From Bifidobacterium cebidarum (GTDB lineage: Bacteria > Actinomycetota > Actinomycetes > Actinomycetales > Bifidobacteriaceae): DNA of 64,000 bases. Location of the stretch: contig NZ_WBVS01000004.1 of the NCBI RefSeq assembly GCF_009193305.1, positions 1 through 64,000 on the forward strand, given 5' to 3'. Positions 18,502 through 27,688 of the stretch are shown here, one piece after another. The position numbers and the translations under genes were made by a program. Each line of letters starts with the position of its first letter. Within the stretch, counting starts at the first letter, position 1. A model generated the notes under the pieces. The model ran no database searches, had not been told where the DNA came from, and saw only the letters and a program-made list of their open reading frames with translations.

Positions 18502-19905
18502 CTACTTCTGCTTTTCCTTACGCTTACGCTCGAGTGCATAGTAACCCGCGTAACAGCAGATTACGAACGGAACCATACAATACAGTGTGCTGCGCTGCGT
18601 TTCGTCCAGCACCACCAATACCAGCGCACCGATGCACATCACAATCGCCAGCCAAGGCAGCACAGGATATCCGGGCGCCTTGTATCCAAGCTCATCAACG
18701 GTATGGCCGGATGCCACCCATTCGCGGCGGAATCGGATATGGCATACGCATACGGAGAACCACACCACCAGCGTTGCCAAACCGGAAACAGCTACCAACA
18801 CCAGATATACAGTGGACGCGGCAATGACCGAAGACAACAGCGCAAGCAGCGAGCCGGCCATGCTAAACAGCACCGCCCAGACCGGCACACCATGGAAATT
18901 CGTTTTGGCGAATCGAGTGGGAATCAGATGCTCCTTGGCCAGCGACCACACCATACGGGAGCACACGTATAGTCCTGAATTCGCGGCGGAGAGCACAGCG
19001 GTCAGCACCACAAAATTCATCACATCACCGGCGAACGGCATGCCGATCGATTGAAACACCAACACAAACGGACTGGTTTCCACGCCCGCCTGATGCCAGG
19101 GGATCAGCGCGGCCATCACCAGAATCGAGCCGATGAAGAACATCGCCAGCCTGAACACCGTGGTGTGCACGGCCTTCGGAATCGCCTTGCCCGGCTCCTT
19201 GGTCTCGCCGGCAGCGACACCCACCACTTCAGTGCCGGAGAACGCGAACACCACGGTCAGCAGCGTGGCGAATACAGGGGCGATGCCGTTCGGGAACCAG
19301 CCGTCAGCCACAAAGTTGGTGAATAACGGTGCCTCGGTTTGTCCGGCAATCGGAATCGCGCCGAAGATAGCCAGCAAGCCGATGATGATAAAGGCCACGA
19401 TAGCGAACACTTTGATGGACGCGAACCAGAATTCCGCTTCGCCATAGAGACGGACAGACAGAATATTCAGTAAGAACACTACGGCAATGAATGCGGCGGA
19501 CCATACCCAAGCGGGCGAATGAGGGAACCATCGTTGCATCAGCAATCCAGCTGCGGTGAACTCGCTGGCCAATGCTACCGCCCAGTTCAACCAATACAGG
19601 ATGGCGATGGTGAATGCGGTACCGGGGCCAATGAAGCGCTTGGCATACATATGGAAGCTACCGGCGTACGGCATCGCCACAGACAGCTCGCCAAGCGATA
19701 CCATGACGCAATATACCAACAGTGAGCCGACCGCATATGCCAAGATCGCGCCGAGAGGTCCGGCCTGATGAATCGTATAACCGGAGCTGACAAACAGGCC
19801 GGTGCCGATGACGCCGCCGAGGGAGATCATCGTCAAATGACGTGATTCCATTTTCCGCTCGAGACCGGTTTCCTCGGTGGACTTGCCTGTACCGGCGTTC
19901 GCCAT
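18502..19905 (-). CDS. Amino-acid permease, APC superfamily
   Basis: A 467-aa transporter with about 12 membrane helices. The helix 1 motif GGVIGTGLFVSSG and the ESRHLTMISLGG lead-in are typical of the AAT family (LysP, GabP, ProY, MmuP). FSGTEVVGVAAGETKEPGKAIP is the conserved helix 6 region, and AANSGLYVCSRMVWSLA the helix 8 region. The substrate (basic, aromatic or S-methylmethionine) cannot be decided from sequence. AAAGGAG lies upstream of ATG. It is monocistronic. Confidence 0.92.
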   Translation of the reverse strand: MANAGTGKSTEETGLERKMESRHLTMISLGGVIGTGLFVSSGYTIHQAGPLGAILAYAVGSLLVYCVMVSLGELSVAMPYAGSFHMYAKRFIGPGTAFTIAILYWLNWAVALASEFTAAGLLMQRWFPHSPAWVWSAAFIAVVFLLNILSVRLYGEAEFWFASIKVFAIVAFIIIGLLAIFGAIPIAGQTEAPLFTNFVADGWFPNGIAPVFATLLTVVFAFSGTEVVGVAAGETKEPGKAIPKAVHTTVFRLAMFFIGSILVMAALIPWHQAGVETSPFVLVFQSIGMPFAGDVMNFVVLTAVLSAANSGLYVCSRMVWSLAKEHLIPTRFAKTNFHGVPVWAVLFSMAGSLLALLSSVIAASTVYLVLVAVSGLATLVVWFSVCVCHIRFRREWVASGHTVDELGYKAPGYPVLPWLAIVMCIGALVLVVLDETQRSTLYCMVPFVICCYAGYYALERKRKEKQK

Positions 19906-20128
19906 GCTGGGGCTCCTTTATACGTTGTGCACGGATGTTGCCGTGCCGAAATAGTGCCGAATATCACATCATACCGGTTGATATGGCAAAACGATGTGGA
20001 TGCATGGCGGAACTTTGTCTTGAGCGCGCTATTTGTGGTATTGGATGCCTACAGTGGTGAATGATGATGATAACAAGGCGATGGTGGTTGCTGAATCGCA
20101 TGATGGCTGACTGACGAAGAGGAATGAC

Positions 20129-20899
20129 ATGGCACAACATCTCGCACAACGTGGGTTAAACAGTGCTGAGGATAAGCGGAGAAAAGTAATTATCGCCATC
20201 ATCATCGTTATTGCATTGATGATTGCAGTCGGCATATCAGCTGGAAGATATCTTACGCAACAATTCAGAACCGATTCGGCTCCATCGGCACAGCCATCAA
20301 CAAAGCCGATGACTGCCAGCTATAATCCCAGCCCCGTGGATTTCAATGGCAATGGCGTGGATGATTATGGCGATATCGTAGCTGGTGCACGCAAGGATGC
20401 CGAAGCCAGACCGCAATATGACGACGGTTATTATCAGGGCGGTTATCCGCCGGATGACCGCGGTGCCTGTACTGATCTAGTGTGGCGCGCGTTCCGTGAG
20501 GCCGGCTATGATTTGAAAGCCATGGTGGATGCCGATATCGCTGCCGATCCCGCCAGCTACGCGTCGGTTGCCCCCAATCCTGACCCCAATATCGATTTCC
20601 GACGTACCGGTGTGCTGGATGTGTTCTTCTCCAAATACGGGCAGACGCTGACCACGGATACTGCGGACACCAGTGCATGGCAGGCCGGCGATATCGTCGT
20701 ATTCGAGCACACTCGCCATATCGGCGTGATCTCCGACAAGCGAGACGGCAATGGCCTGCCGTTTGTGCTGCACAACATGGGACAACGGCAGCGCGAAAAC
20801 GATTACTTTGCGTTTAAACATCACATGACCGTGACCGGCCACTACCGGTTCGATGCGTCCAAGGTGCCGCAGCAGGTGCTAAAGGCCTGGCGGCAATAG
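20129..20899 (+). CDS. DUF1287 domain protein, membrane-anchored
   Basis: A 256-aa protein with an N-terminal membrane anchor at about residues 20-40 and an extracellular DUF1287 domain. Typical features are YYQGGYPPDDRGACTDLVWR, with a probable catalytic Cys in GACTD, DVFFSKYGQTLT, WQAGDIVVFEHTRHIGVISD with a conserved His, and VLHNMGQ. The family resembles NlpC/P60-like amidases, but the substrate is not established. GAAGAGG precedes ATG. It is a single gene, convergent with the 56-aa gene after it. Confidence 0.85.
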   Translation: MAQHLAQRGLNSAEDKRRKVIIAIIIVIALMIAVGISAGRYLTQQFRTDSAPSAQPSTKPMTASYNPSPVDFNGNGVDDYGDIVAGARKDAEARPQYDDGYYQGGYPPDDRGACTDLVWRAFREAGYDLKAMVDADIAADPASYASVAPNPDPNIDFRRTGVLDVFFSKYGQTLTTDTADTSAWQAGDIVVFEHTRHIGVISDKRDGNGLPFVLHNMGQRQRENDYFAFKHHMTVTGHYRFDASKVPQQVLKAWRQ

Positions 20900-20918
20900 G
20901 GACGGTCGCACGAAGCTA

Positions 20919-21089
20919 TTACTCCGCCTTCTGATCGGAGTGGAATACCAGAATGCCTTTGGCCGAATTGGTGATGGAAAATGCCGTCAGCGTCCAGCCT
21001 TGAGCTTCCATCTCGTTGGCCTTGGCTTCGACTTGCTGTGCCATACTTGCGGCTCGCGGAGCGTAGCTCACCACCACTGTTTTGTACAT
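20919..21089 (-). CDS. Small protein, DUF4177-like
   Basis: A 56-aa soluble protein starting MYKTVVVSY, with a middle helix (KANEMEAQGW) and a terminal strand ILVFHSDQK. The helix-GW-strand layout resembles the DUF4177 type of small proteins, but identity is uncertain. AAGGAG lies 7 bases before this ATG; the earlier ATG at 21107 has no site. It is monocistronic and its function is unknown. Confidence 0.65.
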   Translation of the reverse strand: MYKTVVVSYAPRAASMAQQVEAKANEMEAQGWTLTAFSITNSAKGILVFHSDQKAE

Positions 21090-21176
21090 ATGAATCTCCT
21101 TGATCAACGGTCATACATCTATCTGACGAATGTAGCCTTTCAGTCTTTCAAGAAGACAATCCTTCAATGAATATTC

Positions 21177-21206
21177 GGTAACCCAACAATACGAAGTTGG
21201 ATTACC
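21177..21206 (-). terminator. Inverted repeat after the YccF gene
   Basis: GGTAACCCAAC and GTTGGATTACC form an 11-bp stem with one mismatch. The stem is just past the yccF-family stop codon on the minus strand and probably ends its transcript. Confidence 0.45.
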
Positions 21207-21218
21207 AAATAGTGCTGA

Positions 21219-21584
21219 TTACAGGTTTTCGATTTGTGTGCCGAACGGCCAGAGCGCCAGTTTCGCCATCTTGAACGACTGCAGTCCGAATGGAATGCCG
21301 ATGATGGTGATGCAATTGAGCACGCCCGCGGCAACGTAGCTCAACGCCATCCATATGCCGACCAATACCACCCACACGATATTGGCGAGTGTAGAGCCGA
21401 AGCCACCGCCGTAACGTACGGTTTTGCCGAACGGCGTCAACGTTAGGCCAGCCATCTTAAAAGCTTGAACGCCAAGAGGAATGCCGACAATAGAAGCACA
21501 CAGCACAAGTCCTACCAGAGCCCAGCCGATGGCGATCTCAATGCCGCCGAGAATGATCCATAGAATATTGCCGATAAGTCGCAT
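21219..21584 (-). CDS. YccF domain membrane protein
   Basis: A 121-aa protein with two internal repeats of the YccF domain, seen as GIPLGVQAFKMAGLTLTPFG and GIPFGLQSFKMAKLALWPFG. It is strongly hydrophobic with about four membrane segments. The family function is unknown. GGAAGG upstream of the ATG at 21584 decides the start; the open frame continues to 21629. Confidence 0.88.
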   Translation of the reverse strand: MRLIGNILWIILGGIEIAIGWALVGLVLCASIVGIPLGVQAFKMAGLTLTPFGKTVRYGGGFGSTLANIVWVVLVGIWMALSYVAAGVLNCITIIGIPFGLQSFKMAKLALWPFGTQIENL

Positions 21585-21832
21585 CCCAAGTTCCTTCCCA
21601 CGTCTCTTGTTTTGCCAATGGCATTCCATTATTGCGCAAATTCATTTGCTGAATTATCAGGGACTTCCCGGATATTGCCCTGAACAATCAATGAGATGCC
21701 ATCGGCTTGCATGAGACTGGCATGCGCAGTATTGGTGCAGGAAGCATGAGGTGGATATCAATGACATGCGATGCGCGGAATACTGTATGCGAGATGACTG
21801 TAATCGCCCCGTCCATGAGGAAAGGATCCTGC

Positions 21833-22279
21833 ATGATGAATGAGCAAGACAAGCAAGGATACCGATGGGGCGCGGTGATTGCGGGTGTTGCGGTACTGGT
21901 CGTCGTCGTGTGGTGCGTCTTCGCGAAATGGTGGATGAACCGACCGGCGGATACTTCGCACGTTCAATATTCCTATTCGGCATCCAGCAAATTCGACAAG
22001 GCCCAGCTTGATGCGGCTGGCAGAACTGTTACCCAGTCTTTTTCAGGATTCTCTGGCTGCACGCTGAATAAAGTCTCATATGATGAAGCCACGGCCAATA
22101 GAATGTTGGAATGGGGATATGACACGGAGGATCACAATCGCATGTTTGTGGCTACGGTCTATTTCACTTGCGATGGCAGTGATCCGTCTTTATCCAAAGG
22201 GGCCCAATCCATGTCCTGGTATTTGCGATTGAATGACGACGGAAAGACCTGGACGGAAATCGATTATGGCAATGGGTGA
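21833..22279 (+). CDS. Hypothetical protein with one N-terminal membrane segment
   Basis: A 148-aa protein with a short charged cytoplasmic start (MMNEQDKQGYRWG), a membrane helix at about residues 13-32, then an extracellular domain of about 115 residues. The domain has two Cys (FSGCTL and YFTCDG), which could form a disulphide, and ends with a strand pair YLRLNDDGKTWTEIDYG. AGGAAAGG lies 6 bases before the ATG. No family was recognised. It is convergent with the 59-aa gene at 22314. Confidence 0.7.
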   Translation: MMNEQDKQGYRWGAVIAGVAVLVVVVWCVFAKWWMNRPADTSHVQYSYSASSKFDKAQLDAAGRTVTQSFSGFSGCTLNKVSYDEATANRMLEWGYDTEDHNRMFVATVYFTCDGSDPSLSKGAQSMSWYLRLNDDGKTWTEIDYGNG

Positions 22280-22313
22280 GCTCAAAGTCGAAGCCCATCT
22301 ATGAGACGGATGA

Positions 22314-22493
22314 CTACTGCTGTTTGGATTGATCGCGTTGATTGCGCTGATGGCGTTCCCAGAGATATCCGGCTATGTCCAGCGCAAGACCCAGGACGGC
22401 TATGGCGGTGATGAGCGAATTTTCGCCTATGGAAACAATGAGAAGCAATACATAACAGACAATCCGCGCCACAAGCCACCAATTGATAGTCAT
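22314..22493 (-). CDS. Candidate 59-aa two-helix membrane protein
   Basis: A short reading frame with clear membrane character. It starts MTINWWLVARIVCYVLLLIV, has a second hydrophobic stretch (SLITAIAVLGLALDIAGYLW), then a hydrophilic end with ERHQRNQRDQSKQQ. The frame is closed by a stop just upstream of the ATG, so this is its only start. No strong ribosome-binding site is seen. The positive-charge pattern suggests a hairpin membrane topology. It fills an otherwise unexplained gap. It could be a real small membrane protein or a chance hydrophobic frame. Confidence 0.5.
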   Translation of the reverse strand: MTINWWLVARIVCYVLLLIVSIGENSLITAIAVLGLALDIAGYLWERHQRNQRDQSKQQ

Positions 22494-22644
22494 ACATCAA
22501 TACTACCGATGAGCGATCTGGTTTGAACAGTGACACGCTACGTGTACAGCCTCGGTTATCTTGCGTTGTTACTCAGTCGCACATGGCTGGCTACCGTAAG
22601 ATATCGATAGCGCATACAGCACATATAACGTGGAAGGCACAGTT

Positions 22645-23502
22645 ATGACGGCATTGTTCATCGGATCGCATCTCTCAACGGCAGGTGGGTGGAACGCATT
22701 GCTCAAGCGCTCCCATGATGAAGGTGGTACGGCATTTGCGTTCTTCCCACGTTCCCCGTATGGCAAACGCTCAAAAGCACTGGACCCGGCACAAGCAGGG
22801 GAGTTTGGCGCACGATTGAAGGCACAGGGCTATGGGCCGCTGGTGGTGCACGCGCCTTATGTCTACAATCTCGCGGGCAAGGATGAAGCCAAGCGCCAAT
22901 TTGCCATCGAAGCATTGGCCGAAGATATCGAATTACTGACGCCGATTCGCGAAGCCGGGCAGGAAACCTACATCAACATCCATCCGGGGTCTCATGTCGG
23001 GCAAGGTGCTGAAACCGGCTGCCGGCTCATCAGCGATGGGCTCAACAGGGTTCTCGAACGCGCAAGCGGCATCCCGGTATTGTTGGAGACCATGGCTGGC
23101 AAAGGCACGGAATGCGGCAGAAACTTCGAAGAACTCGCCACCATCGTGGATGGTATTGACAACAAGGCCAACATTGGCATTACATTCGACACCTGCCATG
23201 TATTCGACGCCGGATACGATCTGGTGAACAATTATGACGATGTGATGGGCCAATTGGATGAGATCATCGGTCTGGACACAGTCAAAGCAATTCATGTGAA
23301 CGACTCCCAATTCGGACTTGACTCGCACAAGGATCGCCATGCCAACATCGGCGAAGGGCAGCTGGGCATCCCATTCTTCAAACGACTTGTCAACGATCCG
23401 ATTATGGCACGGCTACCTATGATCCTGGAGACCAAGGAACAGACGCCAACCACACATCGAGAGGAAATCGAGCTGTTGTGCTCACTTGCAAATCATTCAT
23501 GA
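22645..23502 (+). CDS. nfo: Deoxyribonuclease IV (AP endonuclease, Nfo family)
   Basis: A 285-aa TIM-barrel, zinc-dependent endonuclease that incises DNA 5' of abasic sites in base-excision repair. Metal-ligand motifs include VHAPYVYNLAG, NIHPGSHVG, LLETMAGKG, GITFDTCHVFDAGYD, IHVNDSQ and LETKEQT. The start MTALFIGSH follows GGAAGG. Length is normal for the family. It is a lone gene before the trp cluster. Confidence 0.94.
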   Translation: MTALFIGSHLSTAGGWNALLKRSHDEGGTAFAFFPRSPYGKRSKALDPAQAGEFGARLKAQGYGPLVVHAPYVYNLAGKDEAKRQFAIEALAEDIELLTPIREAGQETYINIHPGSHVGQGAETGCRLISDGLNRVLERASGIPVLLETMAGKGTECGRNFEELATIVDGIDNKANIGITFDTCHVFDAGYDLVNNYDDVMGQLDEIIGLDTVKAIHVNDSQFGLDSHKDRHANIGEGQLGIPFFKRLVNDPIMARLPMILETKEQTPTTHREEIELLCSLANHS

Positions 23503-23598
23503 ATAGCAAGCAATAGCCCAAAATGTAGGACGGGGAGCCACTGAATGCAATCAGTGACCTAGAGTGACGCATGATCGACTACCAACAAAGGGAGGATC

Positions 23599-25686
23599 AT
23601 GTCGGTTCTGGACGAATTGGTGGCGGGAGCGCTGGAAGACCAGCAAACCCGTGAACGTACCGTGTCACTGGAGGATGTGAAGAAGGCCGCGATTGCAGCC
23701 CCGGCTCCGATTGATGCGATGCGATGGCTTAAGCGCGCTGACGGCATTCCGGTGATTGCCGAAATCAAGCGCGCGTCCCCGTCCAAGGGCCACCTGTCCG
23801 ACATTCCGGATCCTGCCGGTTTGGCCCGCGAATATGAGAAGGGCGGCGCAAGCGCGATCTCAGTGCTTACCGAAGGCCGTCGTTTCCTTGGTTCGCTTGA
23901 CGATCTGGACAAGGTCCGTGCCGCCGTGCACATTCCAGTGCTACGCAAGGACTTCATCGTCACCGACTACCAGATTTACGAGGCCCGTGCACACGGTGCC
24001 GATTTGGTGCTGCTCATTGTGGCGGCATTGGATGATGCCAAGCTCAAGCATTTGCTTGATGTGGCGCATGAGCTCAATATGACCGTGCTCGTGGAGACGC
24101 ATACCCGTGAGGAAATCGAGCGCGCACGTAAGGCAGGTGCCCGAGTCATCGGCATCAATGCCCGCAATCTGAAAAACCTGCGCGTGGACGTCAACAAATA
24201 CAATGAATTGGCCGCTGATTTGCCTGACGATGTCATCAAGGTGGCGGAATCCGGTGTCTTCGGCGCGGTCGAAGTGGAGGACTACGCCCGTGCGGGAGCG
24301 GACGCCGTCCTGGTCGGTGAGGGCGTGGCCACCGCCGACGATCATGAGCTTGCAGTGGAACGACTAGTAAAGGCAGGAGCACAAGTGAAAGCATCCGAAA
24401 CCACCCCGTTAAGCGAACATCAAGGACCGTACTGGGGACAGTTCGGCGGCCGTTATGTGCCGGAAGCTCTGATCACTGCGCTCGATGAACTCGAGCGTGT
24501 CTACGACGAGGCTAAGGCCGATCCGGAATTCCATAAGGAGTTCATGACCTTGCAGCAGCGTTACGTGGGCCGTCCGAGCCCGCTGACTGAAGCTCCGCGC
24601 TTTGCCAAGCTCGTCAAGGACAAGACCGGCCTCGATGCACGTATCTTCCTGAAGCGTGAGGACCTGAACCATACGGGTGCCCACAAGATCAACAACGCGC
24701 TCGGCCAAGCGCTGCTCGTCAAGCGCATGGGCAAGACCCGTGTGATTGCCGAAACCGGTGCCGGCCAGCACGGCGTGGCCACCGCCACCGTCTGTGCCAT
24801 GCTCGGACTCAAGTGTCGTATCTACATGGGGCAGATCGATGCCCGCCGCCAGGCCCTGAACGTAGCCCGTATGCGCATGCTTGGTGCCGAAGTCGTGGAA
24901 GTCACGCTCGGCGATCGCATTCTGAAGGACGCCATCAACGAGGCCCTGCGTGATTGGGTGACCAACGTCAAGGACACGCATTACCTGCTCGGCACGGTTG
25001 CGGGTCCTCACCCGTTCCCGGCCATGGTGCGTGACTTCCAGAAGATCATCGGCGAGGAAGCCAAGCAGCAGCTGCAGGATTGGTACGGCATCGACCATCC
25101 GGACGCGATCTGCGCCTGCGTGGGCGGCGGCTCCAACGCCATCGGTGTGATGAACGCGTTCCTCGATGACGATCGCGTGAACCTGTATGGCTATGAGGCT
25201 GGCGGCAACGGTCCTGAATCCGGCAAGCACGCCATTCGCTTCGCTCCCGGTACCGGCCAGCTTGGCATGTTCCAGGGCGCCAAGAGCTACCTGCTGGAGA
25301 CCGACGAAGGCCAGACCCTCGACACCTACTCCATCTCCGCAGGCCTTGACTACGCATCCGTTGGCCCTGAGCACGCTTGGCTCAAGGACATCGGCCGCGT
25401 GAACTACTCCTGGGCCACCGACGAAGAGGCCATGAACGCCTTCCGCGACCTGAGCCAGACGGAAGGCATCATCCCTGCCATCGAAAGCTCCCACGCCGTT
25501 GCTGGCGCCTACAAGGCGGCTGCCGATCTGAAGGCCAAGGGATACGACAAGGCCGTGATGATCATCAACATCTCCGGCCGAGGCGACAAGGACATGGCCA
25601 CCGCCGGCAAGTGGTTCGGGTACCTGACCGACGATCAGGCCAAGGCTTTGGAAGTCACCGGCGCACACGGCAACACCGTCGCGTGA
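23599..25686 (+). CDS. trpCB: Fused indole-3-glycerol-phosphate synthase / tryptophan synthase beta
   Basis: A 695-aa two-domain enzyme. Residues 1 to about 260 are TrpC (TIM barrel; [44 protein letters not shown]). Residues about 265 to 695 are TrpB, a PLP enzyme with the active Lys in HTGAHKINN near residue 363, ETGAGQHG and GGGSNAIG. The junction has no linker beyond about 10 residues ([14 protein letters not shown]). It catalyses the step giving indole-3-glycerol phosphate and the final serine condensation, which may favour coupling. GGGAGG precedes ATG. trpA follows after 35 bases. Confidence 0.96.
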   Translation: MSVLDELVAGALEDQQTRERTVSLEDVKKAAIAAPAPIDAMRWLKRADGIPVIAEIKRASPSKGHLSDIPDPAGLAREYEKGGASAISVLTEGRRFLGSLDDLDKVRAAVHIPVLRKDFIVTDYQIYEARAHGADLVLLIVAALDDAKLKHLLDVAHELNMTVLVETHTREEIERARKAGARVIGINARNLKNLRVDVNKYNELAADLPDDVIKVAESGVFGAVEVEDYARAGADAVLVGEGVATADDHELAVERLVKAGAQVKASETTPLSEHQGPYWGQFGGRYVPEALITALDELERVYDEAKADPEFHKEFMTLQQRYVGRPSPLTEAPRFAKLVKDKTGLDARIFLKREDLNHTGAHKINNALGQALLVKRMGKTRVIAETGAGQHGVATATVCAMLGLKCRIYMGQIDARRQALNVARMRMLGAEVVEVTLGDRILKDAINEALRDWVTNVKDTHYLLGTVAGPHPFPAMVRDFQKIIGEEAKQQLQDWYGIDHPDAICACVGGGSNAIGVMNAFLDDDRVNLYGYEAGGNGPESGKHAIRFAPGTGQLGMFQGAKSYLLETDEGQTLDTYSISAGLDYASVGPEHAWLKDIGRVNYSWATDEEAMNAFRDLSQTEGIIPAIESSHAVAGAYKAAADLKAKGYDKAVMIINISGRGDKDMATAGKWFGYLTDDQAKALEVTGAHGNTVA

Positions 25687-25721
25687 TTCCGACTCAATGC
25701 GTAAGTAGGAGAAAAACCATT

Positions 25722-26591
25722 ATGACCAATACAGCAACCACGCCATCCGGCCAGCCGCTGGGCATCAGCCACAAGCCCAGCCAGACCGAGGCGATGTTCA
25801 CTAAGTTCAAGGCTGAGAACAAGCCGGCCTTCATCGGCTACCTGCCATACGGTTTCCCGGATCCGGAAGCTTCTCTCGACGCGCTCAAGACCATGGTCGA
25901 GCACGGTGTCGATGCCGTGGAAATCGGTCTTCCGTATTCCGACCCGGTGATGGATGGTCCGGTGATTCAAGCCGCATCCTCCATTGCGTTGAAGAACGGC
26001 GAAACCATCAAACGCGTATTCGAGGCGGTCGAGACCGTGGCCAATGCTGGCGGCGTGCCGCTCATCATGAGCTACTGGAACCTCATCTACCACTACGGCG
26101 TCGAACGCTTCGCCACCGATTTCGAGAACGCCGGTGGTGCGGGCCTCATCACCCCGGATCTGATTCCCGATGAAGCTGGTGAATGGATTGAGGCCTCCGA
26201 CCGTCACGGTCTGGACCGCATCTTCCTCGTCTCCCCGGATTCCGCTGATAACCGTCTGGAGACCGTGGCCCGCAACGCGCGTGGCTTCGTCTATGCCGCC
26301 GCACGTATGGGCGTCACCGGCGAACGCTCCACCATCGATGCTTCTCCGGAAGTGCTCGTGGAACGCACCCGTAATGCCGGGGCCAAGAACGTGTGTGTGG
26401 GCATCGGTGTGTCCACCGCCGAGCAGGGCGCTAAGGTCGGCTCCTATGCCGACGGCGTGATCGTTGGCTCCGCATTGGTTCATACCTTGCTGGCCGATGA
26501 CAACAAGACCGCTCGCGATACGGCTGAAGGCTTGAAGCTGCTTGCCGCCAAGAGCGAGGAACTTGCCGAAGGTATTCATAACGCTCGATGA
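25722..26591 (+). CDS. trpA: Tryptophan synthase alpha subunit
   Basis: A 289-aa TIM-barrel subunit that cleaves indole-3-glycerol phosphate to indole for TrpB. Features are GYLPYGFPDPEASLDAL, VEIGLPYSDPVMDGPVIQ (catalytic acid regions) and GVSTAEQGAKVGSYADGVIVGSALV. AGGAG lies 10 bases before ATG. Its own start, rather than the longer frame from 25377, is decided by the MTNTATTPSG N-terminus. It is the last tryptophan gene here; trpD, trpF and trpG are absent from the window. Confidence 0.97.
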   Translation: MTNTATTPSGQPLGISHKPSQTEAMFTKFKAENKPAFIGYLPYGFPDPEASLDALKTMVEHGVDAVEIGLPYSDPVMDGPVIQAASSIALKNGETIKRVFEAVETVANAGGVPLIMSYWNLIYHYGVERFATDFENAGGAGLITPDLIPDEAGEWIEASDRHGLDRIFLVSPDSADNRLETVARNARGFVYAAARMGVTGERSTIDASPEVLVERTRNAGAKNVCVGIGVSTAEQGAKVGSYADGVIVGSALVHTLLADDNKTARDTAEGLKLLAAKSEELAEGIHNAR

Positions 26592-26600
26592 ACTTTCTGG

Positions 26601-26647
26601 CGAGTCACTACCTTGTTGCGTCCATGACGCAGTAGGGTAGTGACTCG
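26601..26647 (+). terminator. Hairpin between trpA and lgt
   Basis: CGAGTCACTACC (26601-26612) pairs with GGTAGTGACTCG (26636-26647). No T-run follows, so it may be a weak terminator or a processing hairpin. Confidence 0.5.
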
Positions 26648-26693
26648 GCAAGTACGAGTAACGAGCAAAGAATACGGCACGACACGAGGCATC

Positions 26694-27629
26694 ATGAATC
26701 TGGCTTATATACCATCACCGACCTTCTCGCAGTTCAAGATCGGTCCGGTCACTATCCATATGTACGCCATCTGCATCCTGATTGGCGTCTGCGTTGCGGT
26801 ATGGATCCTCACCAAGCGATGGAAGCGCTACGGCGGTACCTTCGATCAGATTCTTGACACCACGTTGGTCACCGTGCCCTGCGCGCTGGTGGGCGCACGT
26901 CTTTACCACTGCATCACCACACCGTCCGCATATTTCCCTCCCACTGGCGAGCTCATCAATATCGTCAAGGTCTGGGAAGGCGGCATGGCCATCTTCGGCG
27001 GTATCTCCGTGGGCACTTTGGTCGCATTCCTGTGGTGTCGTCATAAGCATTACCCATTCGCCATCTTTGCCGACGCCATCGCGCCGGCATTGCCGGTGGC
27101 CCAGGCCATCGGACGACTGGGCAATTGGTTCAACCAGGAACTGTACGGTTGGCCCACGAATCTGCCATGGGGTTTGAAACTCAACGACGCCGACGCCATC
27201 GGCAAATCCGAAATCTGCTACAACGGATCGCAATGCCCTGACTACAAGACCACGCTGTTCCACCCGACGTTCCTTTACGAGATGATCTGGAACCTCATCG
27301 GTGCGGCGCTCATCATCTACGTTGGCTCCAAGCTGTTCGACCGTCTCAAGGCTGGCCAGCAGTTCGCCATGTACCTGATGTGGTATGGTCTTGGCCGTAC
27401 TTGGATCGAGAACGTGCGCATCAATTACTCCACCGTCATTCTTGGTCTGAGGACCAACGTGTGGACGGCGATCATCGTCTTCATCATCGGTTGCGTGCTC
27501 TTCGTGGTGCTTTACCAGTATGGTCCCGATCCCAAGGCGCAGGCGCAACGCCTCGCCACAGTCACTGCCGATGAGCTTGAGCGTCAGCGCCTTCAAGAGG
27601 AGCAGGACGCTCAGAAGAAGCACAAGTAA
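26694..27629 (+). CDS. lgt: Prolipoprotein diacylglyceryl transferase
   Basis: A 311-aa integral membrane enzyme that transfers diacylglycerol from phosphatidylglycerol to the lipobox Cys of prolipoproteins, such as the lipoprotein at 1422-3053. The Lgt signature GRLGNWFNQELYG (about residue 145) is present with about seven membrane segments. It ends in a hydrophilic tail rich in Glu, Gln and Lys, longer than in many homologues. No good Shine-Dalgarno sequence precedes the ATG, only CGAGGC. Confidence 0.96.
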   Translation: MNLAYIPSPTFSQFKIGPVTIHMYAICILIGVCVAVWILTKRWKRYGGTFDQILDTTLVTVPCALVGARLYHCITTPSAYFPPTGELINIVKVWEGGMAIFGGISVGTLVAFLWCRHKHYPFAIFADAIAPALPVAQAIGRLGNWFNQELYGWPTNLPWGLKLNDADAIGKSEICYNGSQCPDYKTTLFHPTFLYEMIWNLIGAALIIYVGSKLFDRLKAGQQFAMYLMWYGLGRTWIENVRINYSTVILGLRTNVWTAIIVFIIGCVLFVVLYQYGPDPKAQAQRLATVTADELERQRLQEEQDAQKKHK

Positions 27630-27688
27630 CAAGAAAAACGTGGAAAATAATAAGACCAAGTCCCATTGCAAAGATAAGGTAGGGAACC

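Noticed and set aside
22329-22526. 65-aa plus-strand frame in the gap before nfo
   Set aside because: It lacks a ribosome-binding site and protein-like composition; the minus-strand 59-aa membrane frame fits better.
23503-23598. Trp-codon leader peptide before trpCB
   Set aside because: No short frame with consecutive Trp codons was found in this gap; the only hairpin is a short CACTGA/TCAGTG stem.
24409-25668. 419-aa antisense frame over trpB
   Set aside because: It is a shadow of the TrpB domain, without any start signal or domain.
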